A DNA stretch of 64,000 nt from Dendrophyllia cribrosa (Eukaryota; Cnidaria; Anthozoa; Scleractinia; Dendrophylliidae): positions 12,642,791 through 12,706,790 of the forward strand of contig JAJLRJ010000009.1 in the NCBI GenBank assembly GCA_024195265.1, given 5' to 3'. The notes beneath the pieces were generated by a model. It searched no databases, was not told the DNA's origin, and saw nothing but the letters and a program-made list of their open reading frames with translations. Positions 9,389 through 21,461 of this stretch are shown here, one piece after another. Numbering within the stretch: position 1 is the first letter of the stretch; the number at the start of each line of letters is the position of its first letter. A program made the translations under genes and the position numbers.

Positions 9389-11163
9389 CTATATTAAATG
9401 TTCCATATCATATTCTGTACTTTGAGCTGTTCAAAAGGCTGCACAAACACTTGCTAAGCTCATAGACGTTTCTCTTGAGGTCCAATTCAGAATGTTCATG
9501 TTCACTTCAGTTTAGTTCCAAAATGGTCACCATATTCTATAGAATGTTATACGTGATTTCCTGTTAATTCAAAAAATAACTTTATTGTCCGCTATTTCTC
9601 GCTAGCATATACATGTTCCTGTTCAAACACAATTTATTGTGTCCCAGCGTTCAGCATGAATAGAAGTGTTGGGTCTTTAATACCCAAGTTGAAAAGACTT
9701 GCAAGTAACAGTTTCATTTTATAGTAATTTTCAGTGATTGTTTGCTTGTGGAATTTCCAATAAATAGAATTAATGATTACATCTAACATGTTGTCAACTG
9801 TTTGCTTTTTAACAATACCTGACCCAGGTTTTTCAAAGCTGGCTTAGGATAGCCCAAGCTCAGTGCGAAATTTGAATTCACATTAGAAAGCTTAAAAAGT
9901 ATATTCACTTTCATTCATTTTGTCAACAAGTTGATGATTGGGTGCTCTTAAAAATGACCTGGAAAATTATCCGAAGAACTGCTTTTCAACAATAACAACA
10001 AAAAAACCCGGTTTATTAAAGCGCCAATCAGCCTTCAACAGCTTAGCTCCGTAAAACATCAGTTGCAGTAGTAAAACAAAAAGTTCTATTCACATGCCCC
10101 ACACACTCTAGCCACTGTCTCCTCAAATTCAGGTACTTAAACGAAGCATACAATATCACTACCGTTCACAACCTTTTCATAATGATGCACAGGTTAGATG
10201 GAGGTTTCGCTGTACGCAACCCTTACGTTCAAATATCCAGTAACAACATTTCTCTATCGCACGAACCACACAACCTTCCCCCTCAACTGCTACCTGTACC
10301 CCTACATACATCGAACGCACTCGCCTAAGCTCCGATTACCCCTAGTATTATAACAAATTTTGTGGTCTTAAACAGACAGAATCTACCGGATATTTGACAA
10401 CTAAACAACGTGTCCAGAGAGATTCAGTTAAAAGTTTACCTCCGTATATTCGTACAAAATAGATCAGCGTGTTTTACACAAAAGCGTTTTATATTAAACG
10501 CACTCTTGACGTATTTTCGCAGACTATCAAAAATAACTTTCTCGATTTTCGTTTCTTTCTTTATATCGTTAAGCAAATGGAAAGTTTACTGAACACACAT
10601 GAGATGTATTTGTGCAGAATATCAAAATGACTTGCTGGATTTTCATTTCTTTCCGTTTGATGTAGGTATTAAAATAGAAAGCAAACAAGGCGAGATCACA
10701 CGAGATTCAGGATCAAGAATCGAAATCCCTCACTGGTAAGTCAGTAAAATACAACAGAACTTTACCTTGTTTATAGGAAATTTCTATGATCAGCGTCGAA
10801 ACATTGTCGTGTTATCACTTCTGTTTAATAACCTAGTATGAACTTATCTAATCAATAAACTGTACAGTCAGATCAGAAACTCACAACTATCGTACTACGT
10901 ACGATCATCTAAACCTTCGCCTTTACCGTAACTCAATAGCCCAGCTTTACTTTTTCTTTCACGTTGTTCTGTTATGCTTTTAGTTGTTACATTTTGCTTC
11001 AAGCGATTCAAGCAATGCACGTTTTTTGTTCAGTCCCACATATAAACAGGACACGTGGTCCCTGAACAGATCGTACAAGGACTGAAATCTTCCCAAACGA
11101 AGGTCCAACAAAATCGATAGTTTTCATTGCATTTTACTTTAACCACATGCAGTAAGTATATTA

Positions 11164-11675
11164 CCTTATTGGTACTAATTTTCGCGTCGCTTTAATTTCG
11201 CGATTTTCGCGATTTAAAAAAAATCGCGAACTTAAAGCGACGCGAAAAAAAATTCTCGCGAACTTTAATGTCGCGAAATTTAATACCCTCCTGTATTTCT
11301 TGTTTTCTCAATTTAATGAAGAAACACATGTCTACGTACATGTATTGTGTATAACGTGTAAAAGCTCTATGGCATGCCTACAGATGATAAACAACAGTTT
11401 AACAGTCAAATTTCACTATCTGTGTTACTTTGAACCTCTTCATCTGTATCGCTATCGTCATATAGTTTGGTTTTGTTATGAGTTGATGATTTTCAGCAAT
11501 AAGAAGTGTAAAATAATAAAATTCTCGAAATAAAATGTGTTTTTTTTTCATTTTCGCGAAAATTAATTCCCTAAGAAAATAATTTTGCACCCAAATCGCG
11601 AAAATAAAGACCCGCGAAATATGCCGACCTTTTTTTCGCGAAATTAAGTGCCCGCGAAAATTAGTACCAATAAGG
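11164..11675. mobile_element. MITE with TA target duplication, in tandem unit 3
   Basis: Ends ccttattggtactaattttc and its complement (about 25 bp). Comparison with unit 1 ('attatat-ta-taacaaa') shows that exactly the dinucleotide TA was duplicated (11162-11163 and 11676-11677), the signature of the Tc1/mariner superfamily. The interior is dominated by 'cgcgaaa'/'tttcgcg' motifs and holds a strong local palindrome at about 11182-11253. No transposase. Confidence 0.9.
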
Positions 11676-12299
11676 TATAACAAATTTTGTGGTCTTAAAC
11701 AGACAGAATCTACCGGATATTTGACAACTAAACAACGTGTCCAGAGAGATCCAGTTAAAAGTTTACCTCCGTATATTCGTACAAGATAGATTAGCGTGTT
11801 TTACACAAAAGCGTTTTATATTAAACGCACTCTTGACGTATTTTCGCAGACTATCAAAAATAACTTTCTCGATTTTCGTTTCTTTCTTTACATCGTTGAA
11901 CAAATGGAAAGTGTACTGAACACACATGAGATGTATTTGTGCAGAATATCAAAATGACTTGCTGGATTTTCATTTCTTTCCGTTTGATGTAGGTATTAAA
12001 ATAGAAAGCAAACAACGCGATATTATTACACGAGATTCAGGATCAAGAATCGAAATCCCTCAGTGGTAAGTCAGTAAAATACAACAGAACTTTACCTTGT
12101 TTATAGGAAATTTCTATGATAAGCGTCGAAACATTGTCGTGTTATCACTTCTGTTTAATAACCTAGTATGAACTTATCTAATCAATAAACTGTACAGTCA
12201 GATCAGAAACTCACAACTATCCTACTAGGTATGATGATCATCTAAACCTTCGCCTTTACCGTAACTCAATAGCCCAGCTTTACTTTTTCTTTCGCGTTG

Positions 12300-13145
12300 T
12301 TAAGGCTGATAACACACCTAGCGTACAAACTAAGAATGCGACGAACACCAACAAATTTAAGAGAAACGAAAGAAATGAACTATGTGGAGATTGAAGTACA
12401 GCATTAGCCTTTTGTATATTATTATTGAAAATTAGTTATGAAAAGCCCGTGCTTGTATTGTAGCTCTTCCTCTAAAGCTAGGGTTATCTTCTTTACATTT
12501 ATGCTTTTATTTGAATATAATGCAATACAACTAGGTTTGTACAAAACAATAAAACAAGAAGTCAAACAAAGCTCTTCTAAATGGAGTTCAGTTTAAAAGT
12601 GTTGTCTTTCATTTAGATGTACAACCAACTCTATGTTGAGGTTAAACTCGCCATTCGAAATGATTACGGTATTCAGGACCTGATTAACAGACCTAGAAAT
12701 AAAAACGAGAAACATTAATTTGTTAACGCACACAACACAAATTACATAAATTTGGTAAACTTTCATCAGCAACTAGGATAAAGCTAAAGCTGTGGTAAAA
12801 GCTTGCGTTCAATAGGCTTTCCCATTGCAAATGATTTGAAGATATTTAAGACACTTTCTACCCTTCAAAAGAGACTTTAAAAGGTCCTACACTGAGAAGA
12901 GTATGATAGTTACTACAGACTATAGTAGTATAGAGGGGTGCAGTATATTCATTAGACTCCTTCCTTGTGTTCGCTTTGCACGGGCGACACCTGGCAGCAC
13001 GTGTTCCAACACAAAGGAACTTATCTTCACAATAGAAAGCACATGGAATATTAAATTTGTTTACCCTTTTCTTTTCCAGAAGATGCGTTTTCTTTGTTCA
13101 GCACCAAAGAACCGTAGTAATTTCCCGTTTGCTTCGGTTTAACGG
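12300..13145. other. Upstream of gene C; block shared with gene D
   Basis: 12300-12800 shows nothing recognisable. About 12805-13010 matches 26590-26815 upstream of gene D (shared gatttgaagatat, 'agacactt', 'tagagggg' and ggtctccttcc-type strings). The two genes were therefore duplicated together with upstream DNA, which may include the promoter or untranslated first exon. Confidence 0.55.
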
Positions 13146-13290
13146 TCTCGCTTTGTGATTGGCTAAAGAATTTCACGCAACTTTCTCAACCAATAGGAAG
13201 TAAAAACAAAACCAATATTGACTTGCTTGCACGTGTTTTCCCGCGCTTGGTGCCTGGTACATGTATTTTGCGTCGAGTTTTAATTAGTTT
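13146..13290 (+). repeat. Dispersed repeat family R2, copy 1
   Basis: 'cgctttgtgattggctaaa', 'ttctcaaccaatagg' and ttttcccgcgcttgg recur in the same order at 41330-41460, and in reverse complement at about 38500-38635. All three copies have paired ATTGG/CCAAT motifs. Likely a fragment of a larger inverted-repeat element. Confidence 0.7.
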
Positions 13291-13531
13291 AATGGTTTAT
13301 TTGGGCTGGGTACGAGATTAGGAAGTGCAGTCTCAATCCCAGTGTCGACACTCAAAAACCCCTCTATTAAACAAACCAAACCAAGAAAAAAAGGAGGCTT
13401 TAGAGTTCACTATCTGTAACTTTGCAGTTTCCTTTGAAAATCATACTCCGCTTGAAAAGGATAAGGCTGTTGGAAGGCTGTCCAAAATCAAACTTTAAAC
13501 ACACACCTTTGTTATTTCAGTTTGTTTTGAA

Positions 13532-15218
13532 ATGGCTGCCAAGTTCCTCGAAGGTTTACTGAAAACAGAGGGCATCATACACAGCTTAGAAAAGGTGAGT
13601 TCTGAAAGAATAAAACATATTTGATTTATAATTCACTGATAAGAAATATCAGAAATACCTTGATAAGCCATACCCTAAAGTTGTTTTGAGTGGAAGTAAA
13701 AAAAGTTGAATCTCGTCAAACTGTTTAAAATAGCCGAAACCGGCCAAACCAGTCAAACTGGCCGACTAAAATAGGAAGCTGCGCATTTCATTGGGCAAGG
13801 TCTTCCATTCACTACTCGCTGTAATATCAAACCGTGGACTAATTCACCAAAAGCATTTGTAGTCATGCCCGCACAGCCAATAGAAGCACTGCTGGCAGTG
13901 GCGATGCCCGCAGGTAGTTTTTTCATGCGCTTCGGTTGGTTCTCGTTAACAGTCTTTTAGAAAAAAAATAAATAAAAGAAAACGTTCGTGAACAGTCCCA
14001 CCACAGAGATTTCTCAAAGTTATGTAACTGATTTGCTTCTGGCTTTTCTAAGTTTGCGATATATCACTATTAGCTAAACATACAATGTGGTTACCATTTC
14101 ATCATGATCATTTTATTGTGACCAAGAATGAATCTCAACTTGTGGACACTCGCTCTAACTGTCATCACACGTTTTTCTCTTTTATTTTTCTTTCTTGCGG
14201 GACGGGGGCATTCTTAAACAGAATACATCCATCGAATTCTTGGAGGTGTACCTTTCCTGAAATGCGGAAAGAACTCGTTACTATGAGGGTTTAGCCTATT
14301 TATCCTTGAAATATTTTTGAGTCTTATAACTTTGTTTCACTCCACAACATAAATTTCTCAGCGTGTTCTGATTTTATAATGGTCAGAATATTTTCCAAAA
14401 CCACGCGCACATTTTACAGTACACTCTGGTTTCGATAATTCGCCAAAAGTATAACAATTCTGTTTTTCAACAGGTTTTTCCGCAATATGGATATTCAGAG
14501 AATGGGAAGAGAATTGAACAGTGCGCAGAACCCTTGTAAGTATTTAAATAACTGGAGCTTACCGAAACTTTACCTTAACGGAATGTGCGTTTGTACGCCT
14601 GAGATTCATCTCAACATTTTAAAATCCCGTCCACTATATATTGTTTTCTTTCTGTATACTTCTTTATGACTCCTTCACCCTATAATATTTTTCTTCATTC
14701 GTTTTTTTTCTCTTTTTCTTCTCCTTTGTATGATATGAATTTGAAGAGAAGAAGAGAAACAAAAACAAAAGGAAACTCCAAGCGACGGAAAGTAAAGGAA
14801 GCGTTGAGTTCTTCAATTGTTGTGTCTCAGTTATGTTTTTTCTTTCTTTCAGGAGAGTACGCGGCGCAACAGATATGCAGGTTAGATACCATGTTACAAT
14901 AACAGTAAAGAATGAAAAACACCAATGTAGCCTAACCTCTAAGATATACATTCACACCCACATCACAGGACTCACGATTTGACTCCTGTGCTCACAGGGT
15001 TAATGGGAAGGGTTTAGATACCCAAAGAGAGGCTCATTAACATATTTGAAGTCCTTACCACAACACTCAGTGAATGTATACGTTTGCTTACCGACTGGTA
15101 ACTGGAGTTTCTTCCTTTGATCTTGTGTAATTCTTTTTCCCAACCTATGCAGGTACCTGAAAGTGAAAACATCGCGATCAGAACCTCACGAAATCAACCG
15201 ACTGAGGATCCAGCCTAA
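13532..15218 (+). CDS. Gene C: small four-exon protein, family unknown
   Basis: Coding exons 13532-13594 (acceptor at 13520, so 11 nt of 5' UTR share the exon), 14474-14535, 14853-14880 and 15153-15218, all with AG acceptors and GT donors (gtgagt, gtaagt, gttaga). They sum to 219 nt: 72 codons including TAA, 71 aa. The product begins MAAKFLEGLLKTEG, continues with VFPQYGYSENGKRIEQC at exon 2, and ends NQPTEDPA. It has one cysteine and no signal peptide or membrane span, so it is probably a soluble intracellular protein. Gene D has the same phases and homologous exons 2-4. Between them the 21-nt indel in exon 2 and the 18-nt indel in exon 3 keep the frame, and exon 4 is 66 nt in both with the same ending. 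That pattern supports a real coding gene. I do not recognise the family. Confidence 0.65.
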
Positions 15219-15242
15219 CCTTACTTATTGTTCATCAGAGAC

Positions 15243-15248
15243 AATAAA
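15243..15248 (+). promoter_or_regulatory. Polyadenylation signal of gene C
   Basis: AATAAA 25 nt after the stop codon; the corresponding position in gene D has lost it. Confidence 0.6.
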
Positions 15249-15418
15249 ATGTAATATACTTCTGACTTTTTGAGACGTACATGTGTCGTCGTCGTATATG
15301 ATCTCGGCTTATATTGGTCATTATAAAAAAAAAAAACTAAACACAGTCACATTGTAAAAAGAGTGGGTTTGAAGAAAATAAACTTTTAATATTGAAGGAC
15401 TAGAAATATAAAGTTTAA

Positions 15419-15802
15419 GGGGCAGTGTGACGGGGATTTTACTTTTTTTTGGTCAAAACCATGCTACAGTACGTTTACTTATTTACAAAAATTTACAAAA
15501 CTAAAACACCAAGAGTAAGAAATCAAACTATTTTTGAAACAGAAACAAATCATGGTCTGTTCTAGCTCATTTTGAAAAAAGAAAATGTGGGAACTTGAAA
15601 AAAAAAGTTAGGATAACCGTTTTCAAGTTGTAATTCATTCAGACTCAGTCCGTCTAATACTAGAGACACTCTTCGACAGGTTTGATCCATTTTTGTGGTA
15701 GTTTTATCACAAAACTGGGCCATTAAGTTTCGGTTTCTGTTAATACAAATGTTTTTTTTTTTATTTTTGAAATGACACCAAAACCCCCGTGACACTGCCC
15801 CT
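15419..15802. mobile_element. TTAA-flanked MITE (family M3)
   Basis: Ends ggggcagtgtgacgggg and its near complement (cccccgtgacactgcccct), bounded by TTAA at 15415-15418 and 15803-15806. TTAA duplication is typical of piggyBac and Kolobok elements. Related sequence in opposite orientation, extended by flanks in common, lies in the duplicated segment at about 19845-20620 and 23750-24220. Confidence 0.8.
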
Positions 15803-15806
15803 TTAA

Positions 15807-16455
15807 TCGACGTGTCGATGAATATCCGGCGACATTAACTTTAAAATAAAGTTTGTAGTGTCAATGTTGTAAATAAAAAGAGTTGATTTTGAATGTAATT
15901 AAAGTTGAGATGGCATTTTTTAGTACATTATGGTATGTCGTAATTTGAATATCTTTGTAAAATTGAGCCTGATTGAACATTCAATGACGGCTTTAGTTCT
16001 TTAATGAACAGCATCTCATAGATAGGCAGTCGAATTTATTTTGGCACTTTCCAAGCACCACAAAGTTCTCTTCTTAACCCCATGTTATTGCATGTGTTTT
16101 CCGATTGAAGATCTTGAGCTATTGTGTCCCTTTATGCGTTGATGTAGGCGTCGATTTGTAAAACCAACATAGTCCATTTTACACAAACCAGGAATAAAAC
16201 TGTGAAAACTTTATTCTCTTCCGTTTGTGGGTACTCTGTTGTAAGGTTGTGCAAAAATCTCGAAAGCAAAATTGAGTACAGTTGAATGAGGGATAAATAA
16301 CTCGAAGTTTCATTTATTGGCCATGGCTGTTACATAAATTCAATCGAGAATGTAGTGGGAGCGGGCCAAATTCAGTTTTCTGTTTGAGTTCACGGGAAGT
16401 TCAAGTTAGCTTTGGTTCGAGACTCGAGATTCTACTTTAGGTTTTAACATTTTGA
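15807..16455. other. No gene seen
   Basis: 15807-15925 is, in reverse complement, the same flank seen beside M3 at 19860-20000. The rest is unique AT-rich DNA. Confidence 0.4.
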
Positions 16456-16805
16456 CGGTTCAACAAACTGGACAAAGTTTAATTAACCCTGTGAGTCGTG
16501 AGATGATCATCTGTCTGAATGGCCAGCATAGTATGGCATTTTGCAGTAAAGAGGACAACAGGGTAACCAACATTAGCAAACTGGACAGTAAAAGTTCAAT
16601 CAACCCTGTGAGCCGCAGCAACCCGATTCATTAACGTGAGATGACTCTCTGTCTGAATGGCCAGCATAGTATGGCATTTTACAGTAAAGAGGACAACAGG
16701 GTAACTAACATTAGCAAACTGGACAGTAAAAGTTCAATCAACACTGTGAGCCGCAGCAACCCGATTCATTCACATGATATGACTATGTGTCTGAATGGCC
16801 AGCAT
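16456..16805 (+). repeat. ~155-bp tandem repeat, 2.3 copies
   Basis: 'ctgtctgaatggccagcata', 'aaagaggacaacagggtaac' and 'gtgagccgcagcaacccgat' recur at the same spacing. The first copy lacks the last motif and the third is cut short at 'ggccagcataaaaac'. Confidence 0.85.
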
Positions 16806-17085
16806 AAAAACTGCTCATAACAGTGAAATACTACTAAGCTCAGTACATCGAGGCAACAATAGTCACAACAAAAATTGACTGTAATGAGCTATACTTTACG
16901 TCTGTCGAATCCAGGAACCCAATTCCAGCTCAATTTTCAACCGAAAGTTTTCTAGCAGTACATTGAAACCCCACCTACCCAAGCCACACTGATAATACAG
17001 CCACCTATTTATTACGGCCACTTCTTTTTGCTAGAAGAAAAGCTAAATCATATAAACATACATGATACCAACCTTGTTAATACAC

Positions 17086-17401
17086 TTATGTCCAGGATTG
17101 CAGCTAATTAGATGCATGACAAATTTTGATATCCAACACGAAGTGTCCCATTAAGTCTAAGTGTTAACTATCTTTTTTGAAACATGTAAGGTAAGCATTA
17201 GTGTTAGTGTTGTTTTTAGGTTAGGGTAAACGCACCTGTTTATCTTTACTTAAAGAGCAGAATTTAGGGGACATTTCGTGACATTTATTGTCTGAATTTT
17301 TGAAAACAAGTGATGTTGAAGTTGAATGGAAGAGAAAGAGAACACTTTGTGACGCTTATTAAATTTGTCATGCATCTAATTATCTGCAATCCTGGACATA
17401 A
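17086..17401. mobile_element. MITE with ~40-bp terminal inverted repeats
   Basis: 'ttatgtccaggattgcagc' through 'catgacaaattt' (17086-17126) is mirrored at 17361-17401 with about three mismatches. It abuts the 5' fragment of repeat R1 on its right. No coding capacity. Confidence 0.8.
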
Positions 17402-17405
17402 CTGA

Positions 17406-17733
17406 ACGTCCGAGGCGTTTTACGTTTTATTTAGTGGGACTTCATTTAATAATAAGTGGAAACATGGTCAAGGATGTATAAGATAATTAGTTTGTGTAAC
17501 TATCTTTTCATCTTTCTCAGAATAAAACTGACCAAAACGCTTCGTGCCTTAGCAAAATTGTGTTGGTAAATGGCGCCGACAATTCTGCAGTTCATAGTTT
17601 TCAAACGCTTAGAACTTTTTTAGTAAACTTTCAAAACGTTTAGTGAATTGACAGTGTATTGGTAATATATTTAACTTTAAACAGTGAAAATGACAACCTT
17701 CACTTTGAAGTACTTTGCTTAGCTTTTGCAAAT
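17406..17733 (+). repeat. Dispersed repeat R1, 5' fragment
   Basis: Matches 41929-42288 (shared acgtccgaggcgttt, gtttatgtaactatctttt-like and tagttttcaaacgcttagaa strings). It ends abruptly where the minisatellite begins. Confidence 0.85.
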
Positions 17734-17930
17734 TATGCTGTATAAAAGGCGGTTCTAACTTGTGAGTTTGCAAATGAAATCTTGCAGCGCGACTATTTAA
17801 TTAAATAAAGGCTATTCGATAGTCTTCAGTGATGCTGTTTATTATGCTGTACCAGGGGGGTTTAACTTGTGAGTTTGCAAATAACATCCTAACGCGTAAA
17901 CACGCAAATAAACGCTATTTAGCAGCACAG
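17734..17930 (+). repeat. Minisatellite related to 5451-5680, two units
   Basis: 'ttatgctgta...taacttgtgagtttgcaaat' occurs twice about 105 bp apart, with intervening 'ctattcgatag'/'cgctatttag'. Same family as the array near 5.5 kb. Confidence 0.7.
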
Positions 17931-18005
17931 GTGTGTGCTTGCGATTTTTTCCCTCAAATTTGATTTTAGGTGCCATTGGTTACTATCTTTTTTTGTTCCT
18001 TGCAG

Positions 18006-18138
18006 CAACCCACTACCCCTTATTTGGCAAACTGGCAGCAGTTTGGTCGCAGCCCTGGGAGTTTATGCTTACATTCCTAATAGCGCCCCCGACTCAAGCT
18101 CACGAAAACACTGCAAAACAAGACGAACAAAAATGTAG
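18006..18138 (+). CDS. Possible terminal exon with one membrane span
   Basis: After a pyrimidine-rich tract and tgcag acceptor (18001-18005), a frame in phase 2 reads NPLPLIWQTGSSLVAALGVY, then AYIPNSAPDSSS, a basic tail (RKHCKTRRTKM) and TAG at 18136. GSSLVAALGVYAYI could be a short membrane span followed by a basic cytosolic tail. No upstream exon was found and the segment follows a minisatellite, so this may be an orphaned 3' exon or chance. A second acceptor-like tttag at 17969 is an alternative. Confidence 0.25.
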
Positions 18139-18903
18139 ACGAAAGCGAATTTCACCACGAATTTCACTGAAGAGACTCCCATGCAAATGTGACTCCCATG
18201 TAATTAAAATGAATCGCTTACTTTTCATGGTTACTGACCGTAGTGATTCAGCCCCAAAAGTTAATTTCTTCAGAGCTATAGACAGATCAATAATTGATGT
18301 TAATTATGAAATGATTGTAGCATGAGATCAATATAAGAGATCCGAGGGAGTGTTCAGCGGGATAGTCTCATCAACAGAAGTCTGATAACCCACTAATGGC
18401 TCACAGAGAACGTACCTTAGTAGACTTAGATCTTCGACTTAATTTGCGATTTACACTGACAAGTCACCGTTTCGCCAAAAATAAAAACACTAATGCTCAA
18501 CAAGGAATGAGAAGTCTGGATAATATATATCATATTGCTTAAACGCTATGACGTAATCTTAGAGATAAAAAGCACCGACCATGTCAAAAGATGAAACGAA
18601 GAGAACGAAAACGTTTGGTTTTGTACGTAACATTATATCGTAAGTAAACTGAGATGGAGTGGAAGTGAGACAGTGGAATAGGAAGACGAAATACCCTGTG
18701 GCCAAAAAAGGTTGGAAGTTTCAAGACGTTAGGATGCACAAGAAAGTTGTACCATAAGTCATAAGAGATAAGTCATACCGGTTTAGGAGTGATGATCCCA
18801 AAACGAAGAAAGAGACTTGAATTGAGTCTTGAAATGCTGAATTTTAACAGAGAACTTAAAGGAAAACAAAGCCAAATGTGATTTGGGAAGCGGAGATATT
18901 ATA
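18139..18903. other. No gene seen
   Basis: 18330-18490 shows faint similarity to the left part of the element at 29844-30000 ('ctgataac...actaatggctcac', 'ccgtttcgccaaaa', 'aaggaatg'), possibly a very old relative. Otherwise nothing. Confidence 0.35.
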
Positions 18904-19036
18904 TATAGAGCGTGGGACTCAAATGACAAAGACCATGGCAGCCATGTTGGTGTTCCTAACAAAAGAAGTTAATTAAAATTCTTTTGTACGGGAACACCAA
19001 TATGGCGGCTATGACGTCAAGTGAAAACGCTCTATA
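18904..19036. mobile_element. Foldback MITE
   Basis: Arms from 'atagagcg' to 'ttggtgttcc..aaaagaa' and back to 'cgctctat' are complementary with several mismatches around a ~12-nt loop. The core 'atggcggctatgacgtcaag' is a motif I associate with a widespread invertebrate MITE. Confidence 0.75.
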
Positions 19037-19324
19037 CTAGTGGTTCCATATTGGAAGTGAAGTGCTGCCACATATGGAAGCCTTAATTAACCCATTCACT
19101 CCTGCGAGATTTCTCAGTTCTTAAACAAATCAACGCGAATCGAGGAACGACAATAAACCTGGCAATGCGCACAAGAATAAGAGCGAACATAGACTTGAAA
19201 ACACAACATCTCCCCAGTCTAGAATAATAAGTGTGAACGATTTTCGAATAAAAAACATCAGTTGCGCATGAAAAATAGCCTGAAACTACCGGTCCGCAGT
19301 CCATTATTTACATAACAACTGTAA

Positions 19325-19520
19325 CTGACTCCACAACGAAACAAAAGTGCTTAATTACATTCACGCACGCAGACGGACGGGTACTTCACATCCCTGACCT
19401 CCACAACGAAACAAAAGTGCTTACATTCACGCAGACGGACGGGTACTTCACACCAACAATAGAAATACCCCCCTCCACCAATTACATTCACGCGGAGGGG
19501 ACTGGGTACTGCTAACAAAC
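19325..19520 (+). repeat. ~60-bp tandem repeat, two units plus partial third
   Basis: 'ccacaacgaaacaaaagtgc' with 'acattcacgc' and 'agacggacgggtacttcac' is repeated at 19332 and 19402; a truncated variant with 'attacattcacgcgg' and 'actgggtact' follows. Confidence 0.8.
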
Positions 19521-20114
19521 ATCCATCTACCTTTCCATCAGCCTTCCATCAGTAATTGCAAGGTCGAGTATCAGAACAGAATTAGGATGGCTGCCCTGTG
19601 CGGGCAGCAATTACATTGCTTGGACGAAACATCACACAGTGGAGTTCTGATTTTTCGAACCCTCCATTTTTTAAACTTCCCGATTATTCGAACCAAAACT
19701 AATTTCCCTTGGATTTGCTTCAGCTGACAAACACTGTAATTGTACCCTCGATATTTCGAACCGATTCTTGGTTCCCATGCCAAAAATGTACCATTAAGTT
19801 ATCGAACCGTAAGAAACCGGAAATAAAAGAATTAAAGTAAATCGACGTTTTGATGTATCCGGCGATATCATTGAATATCATTACCGTTAGGATTTGAAAG
19901 TTGCACGGAAAGTGCCATATTCAAATTCAACTCTTTTGATTTACAACTTTGACACTACGAACTTTATTCTTGAAAATGATGTCTGATCGAAACGTCAATT
20001 AACGCGGCAGTGTCACGGGGAGTTGGTGTCATTTAAAAAAAACAATTGTATTAATAGAAACCGAAAAATAATGTCCCAGGTTTGTGATAAGTAATAGTAG
20101 TTCAATTACTAATC

Positions 20115-20410
20115 AATCGAATAAATAACAAAATTCGAGATTAAGAAGTCTATGTGGAGTATTTTGTACTCGAAACGTCAAGGATATTTTCTATCAGTTT
20201 GAAAACGGGAAGAAACAGCGAGAAAAAGAACCCATTTAAGTGCACCTGATTGACGCGCGCGCAACGTAGGTGTCCAATTACAGCTATCCAATTACAAAAA
20301 GTTGTAATTGGATAGCTGTAATTGGACACCCACGTGACCGCGCGCCAATTACGTAAGAAATTGGCGCGCGGATACCAATCCCAATCGAGAATTTTGTTGT
20401 TGATACGATT
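20115..20410. mobile_element. MITE present only in duplication copy 1
   Basis: Arms 20115-20142 and 20383-20410 are complementary over about 28 bp ('aataacaaaattcgagatt' type). Copy 2 lacks the segment, so insertion followed, or loss in the other copy followed, the duplication. Confidence 0.75.
20269..20330. repeat. Perfect 29-bp hairpin
   Basis: ggtgtccaattacagctatc... at 20269-20297 is the exact reverse complement of 20302-20330, with a 4-nt loop. It lies inside the MITE at 20115-20410 and is flanked by 'gcgcgc' motifs. Confidence 0.9.
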
Positions 20411-21356
20411 ATTACCACAAAATGGACCAAAACTGTCGATGAGTGTCTCTAGTGTTAGACGGACGTGGGTCTTAATGAACTGCAACTTGAAAACAGTTAG
20501 CGACCCACCTTTTCTCAACTTCTCGCATTTTCGTTTCCAAAATGGGCTAGAACAGATCATGATTTGTTTGTGTTTCAAAAATTATTAACTTTTGTGTCGC
20601 CGGATACATTTTAATTCTAAAATTTCAAGAAAAATTCTTTGACAAGCCATTGGTCATTTAAAAACCGGTTTTAATTACATCCTTCCGGAGAAGGTGTATT
20701 CGCCCATTTTTTTGTTTTTACAGGTGCCAAATCTGTTACTGGAAACTGTAACGACCGCTGCTGCATAATCGAGCTTAGTTTTATTTCTGAAGCGGTTGTT
20801 GTAGTACATTGATAAATGTTACTGTTCCTTTGAATTGTAAAGCACATGGTACTTGCGTGCCTATTCCCGAACCAGCGAAGCTGATGCACCAGAATCATTT
20901 CCGACATTGTAAAGAAGAGTTTCCGGGTTACCGCTTTAGCGGAAGTGATAGCCTGCGTCAGCCTAGTCAACCGACGGTCAACTCTTTCCAGGCAACCGAA
21001 GTGATATCATTCGATCCGGGCAAACAAGCAACGCGGCACAATCCGCATACACGCGTGAAATTTTCAAATCAACTCGAAAAGCCGAGGTAAGATGAAATCC
21101 CATTGTACACTTGTTTAAGTTTGTATTACCTATATATCCGGGTTAGTGTAGTTCTGAAAAGAAACTTAAACTTAAACTTTGCGCGCTGAACTTTAAGATT
21201 ACATGTAACGTTTCAAGTTACGTTTTACTGCCTTGTTGATAGAAGACGTGGCCTTTCCTTGCGAACTTGCACCCATAAATGTAACCTTAACTACTCATAT
21301 ATAACGGGTAGAATTGGAGGGCAATACTAACTGGTGAATTCTAGAGCTGGATGATT

Positions 21357-21368
21357 CATATATATAAG

Positions 21369-21460
<92 letters not shown>
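21357..21460. repeat. (AT)n microsatellite
   Basis: Long AT dinucleotide runs interrupted twice by 'gcg', with mirror ends ('agcgatatat'/'atatatcgct'). The equivalent tract in copy 2 (about 25029-25054) is far shorter. Confidence 0.95.

Positions 21461-21461
<1 letters not shown>

Larger units (their letters stand above)
8594..10347. mobile_element. 1.75-kb insertion splitting tandem unit 2
   Basis: Defined by comparison with the intact unit 1: the sequence jumps from 'gcactgtaattat' (8593) to 'tataacaaattttg' (10348). The left end reads tgcgttcgag, and tcgaacgca occurs near the right end (10310), a short inverted pair. The overlap between the flanks is only 1-3 bp, so no clear target duplication. 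The insert carries two small tandem arrays and a 153-codon frame. Class unknown. Confidence 0.7.
7577..12299 (+). repeat. Tandem array of an ~824-bp unit, three copies, two interrupted
   Basis: Unit 1 is 7577-8400, intact. Unit 2 is 8401-8593 plus 10348-10966. Unit 3 is 10967-11163 plus 11678-12299. Each begins ttctgttatgc and ends near 'tttctttcacgttg', and intact stretches are nearly identical. Units 2 and 3 are split by different insertions at almost the same internal site (the 'attatattataac' stretch). Within each unit a ~55-bp segment ('gacgtatttgtgcagactatc' type) occurs twice. A 60-codon frame at 10410-10592 and 11737-11919 reflects the repeat and has no sign of selection. Confidence 0.9.

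Noticed and set aside
9780..10345. Possible coding stretch near the right end of the insertion
   Set aside because: About 70 codons stay open at 10120-10340, but there is no start, splice site or recognisable family; left as part of the insertion.
20809..21090. Exon-like frame ending at a gtaaga donor
   Set aside because: The duplicated copy at 24309-24690 keeps the acceptor and donor but breaks the frame with several indels, so coding is not supported.
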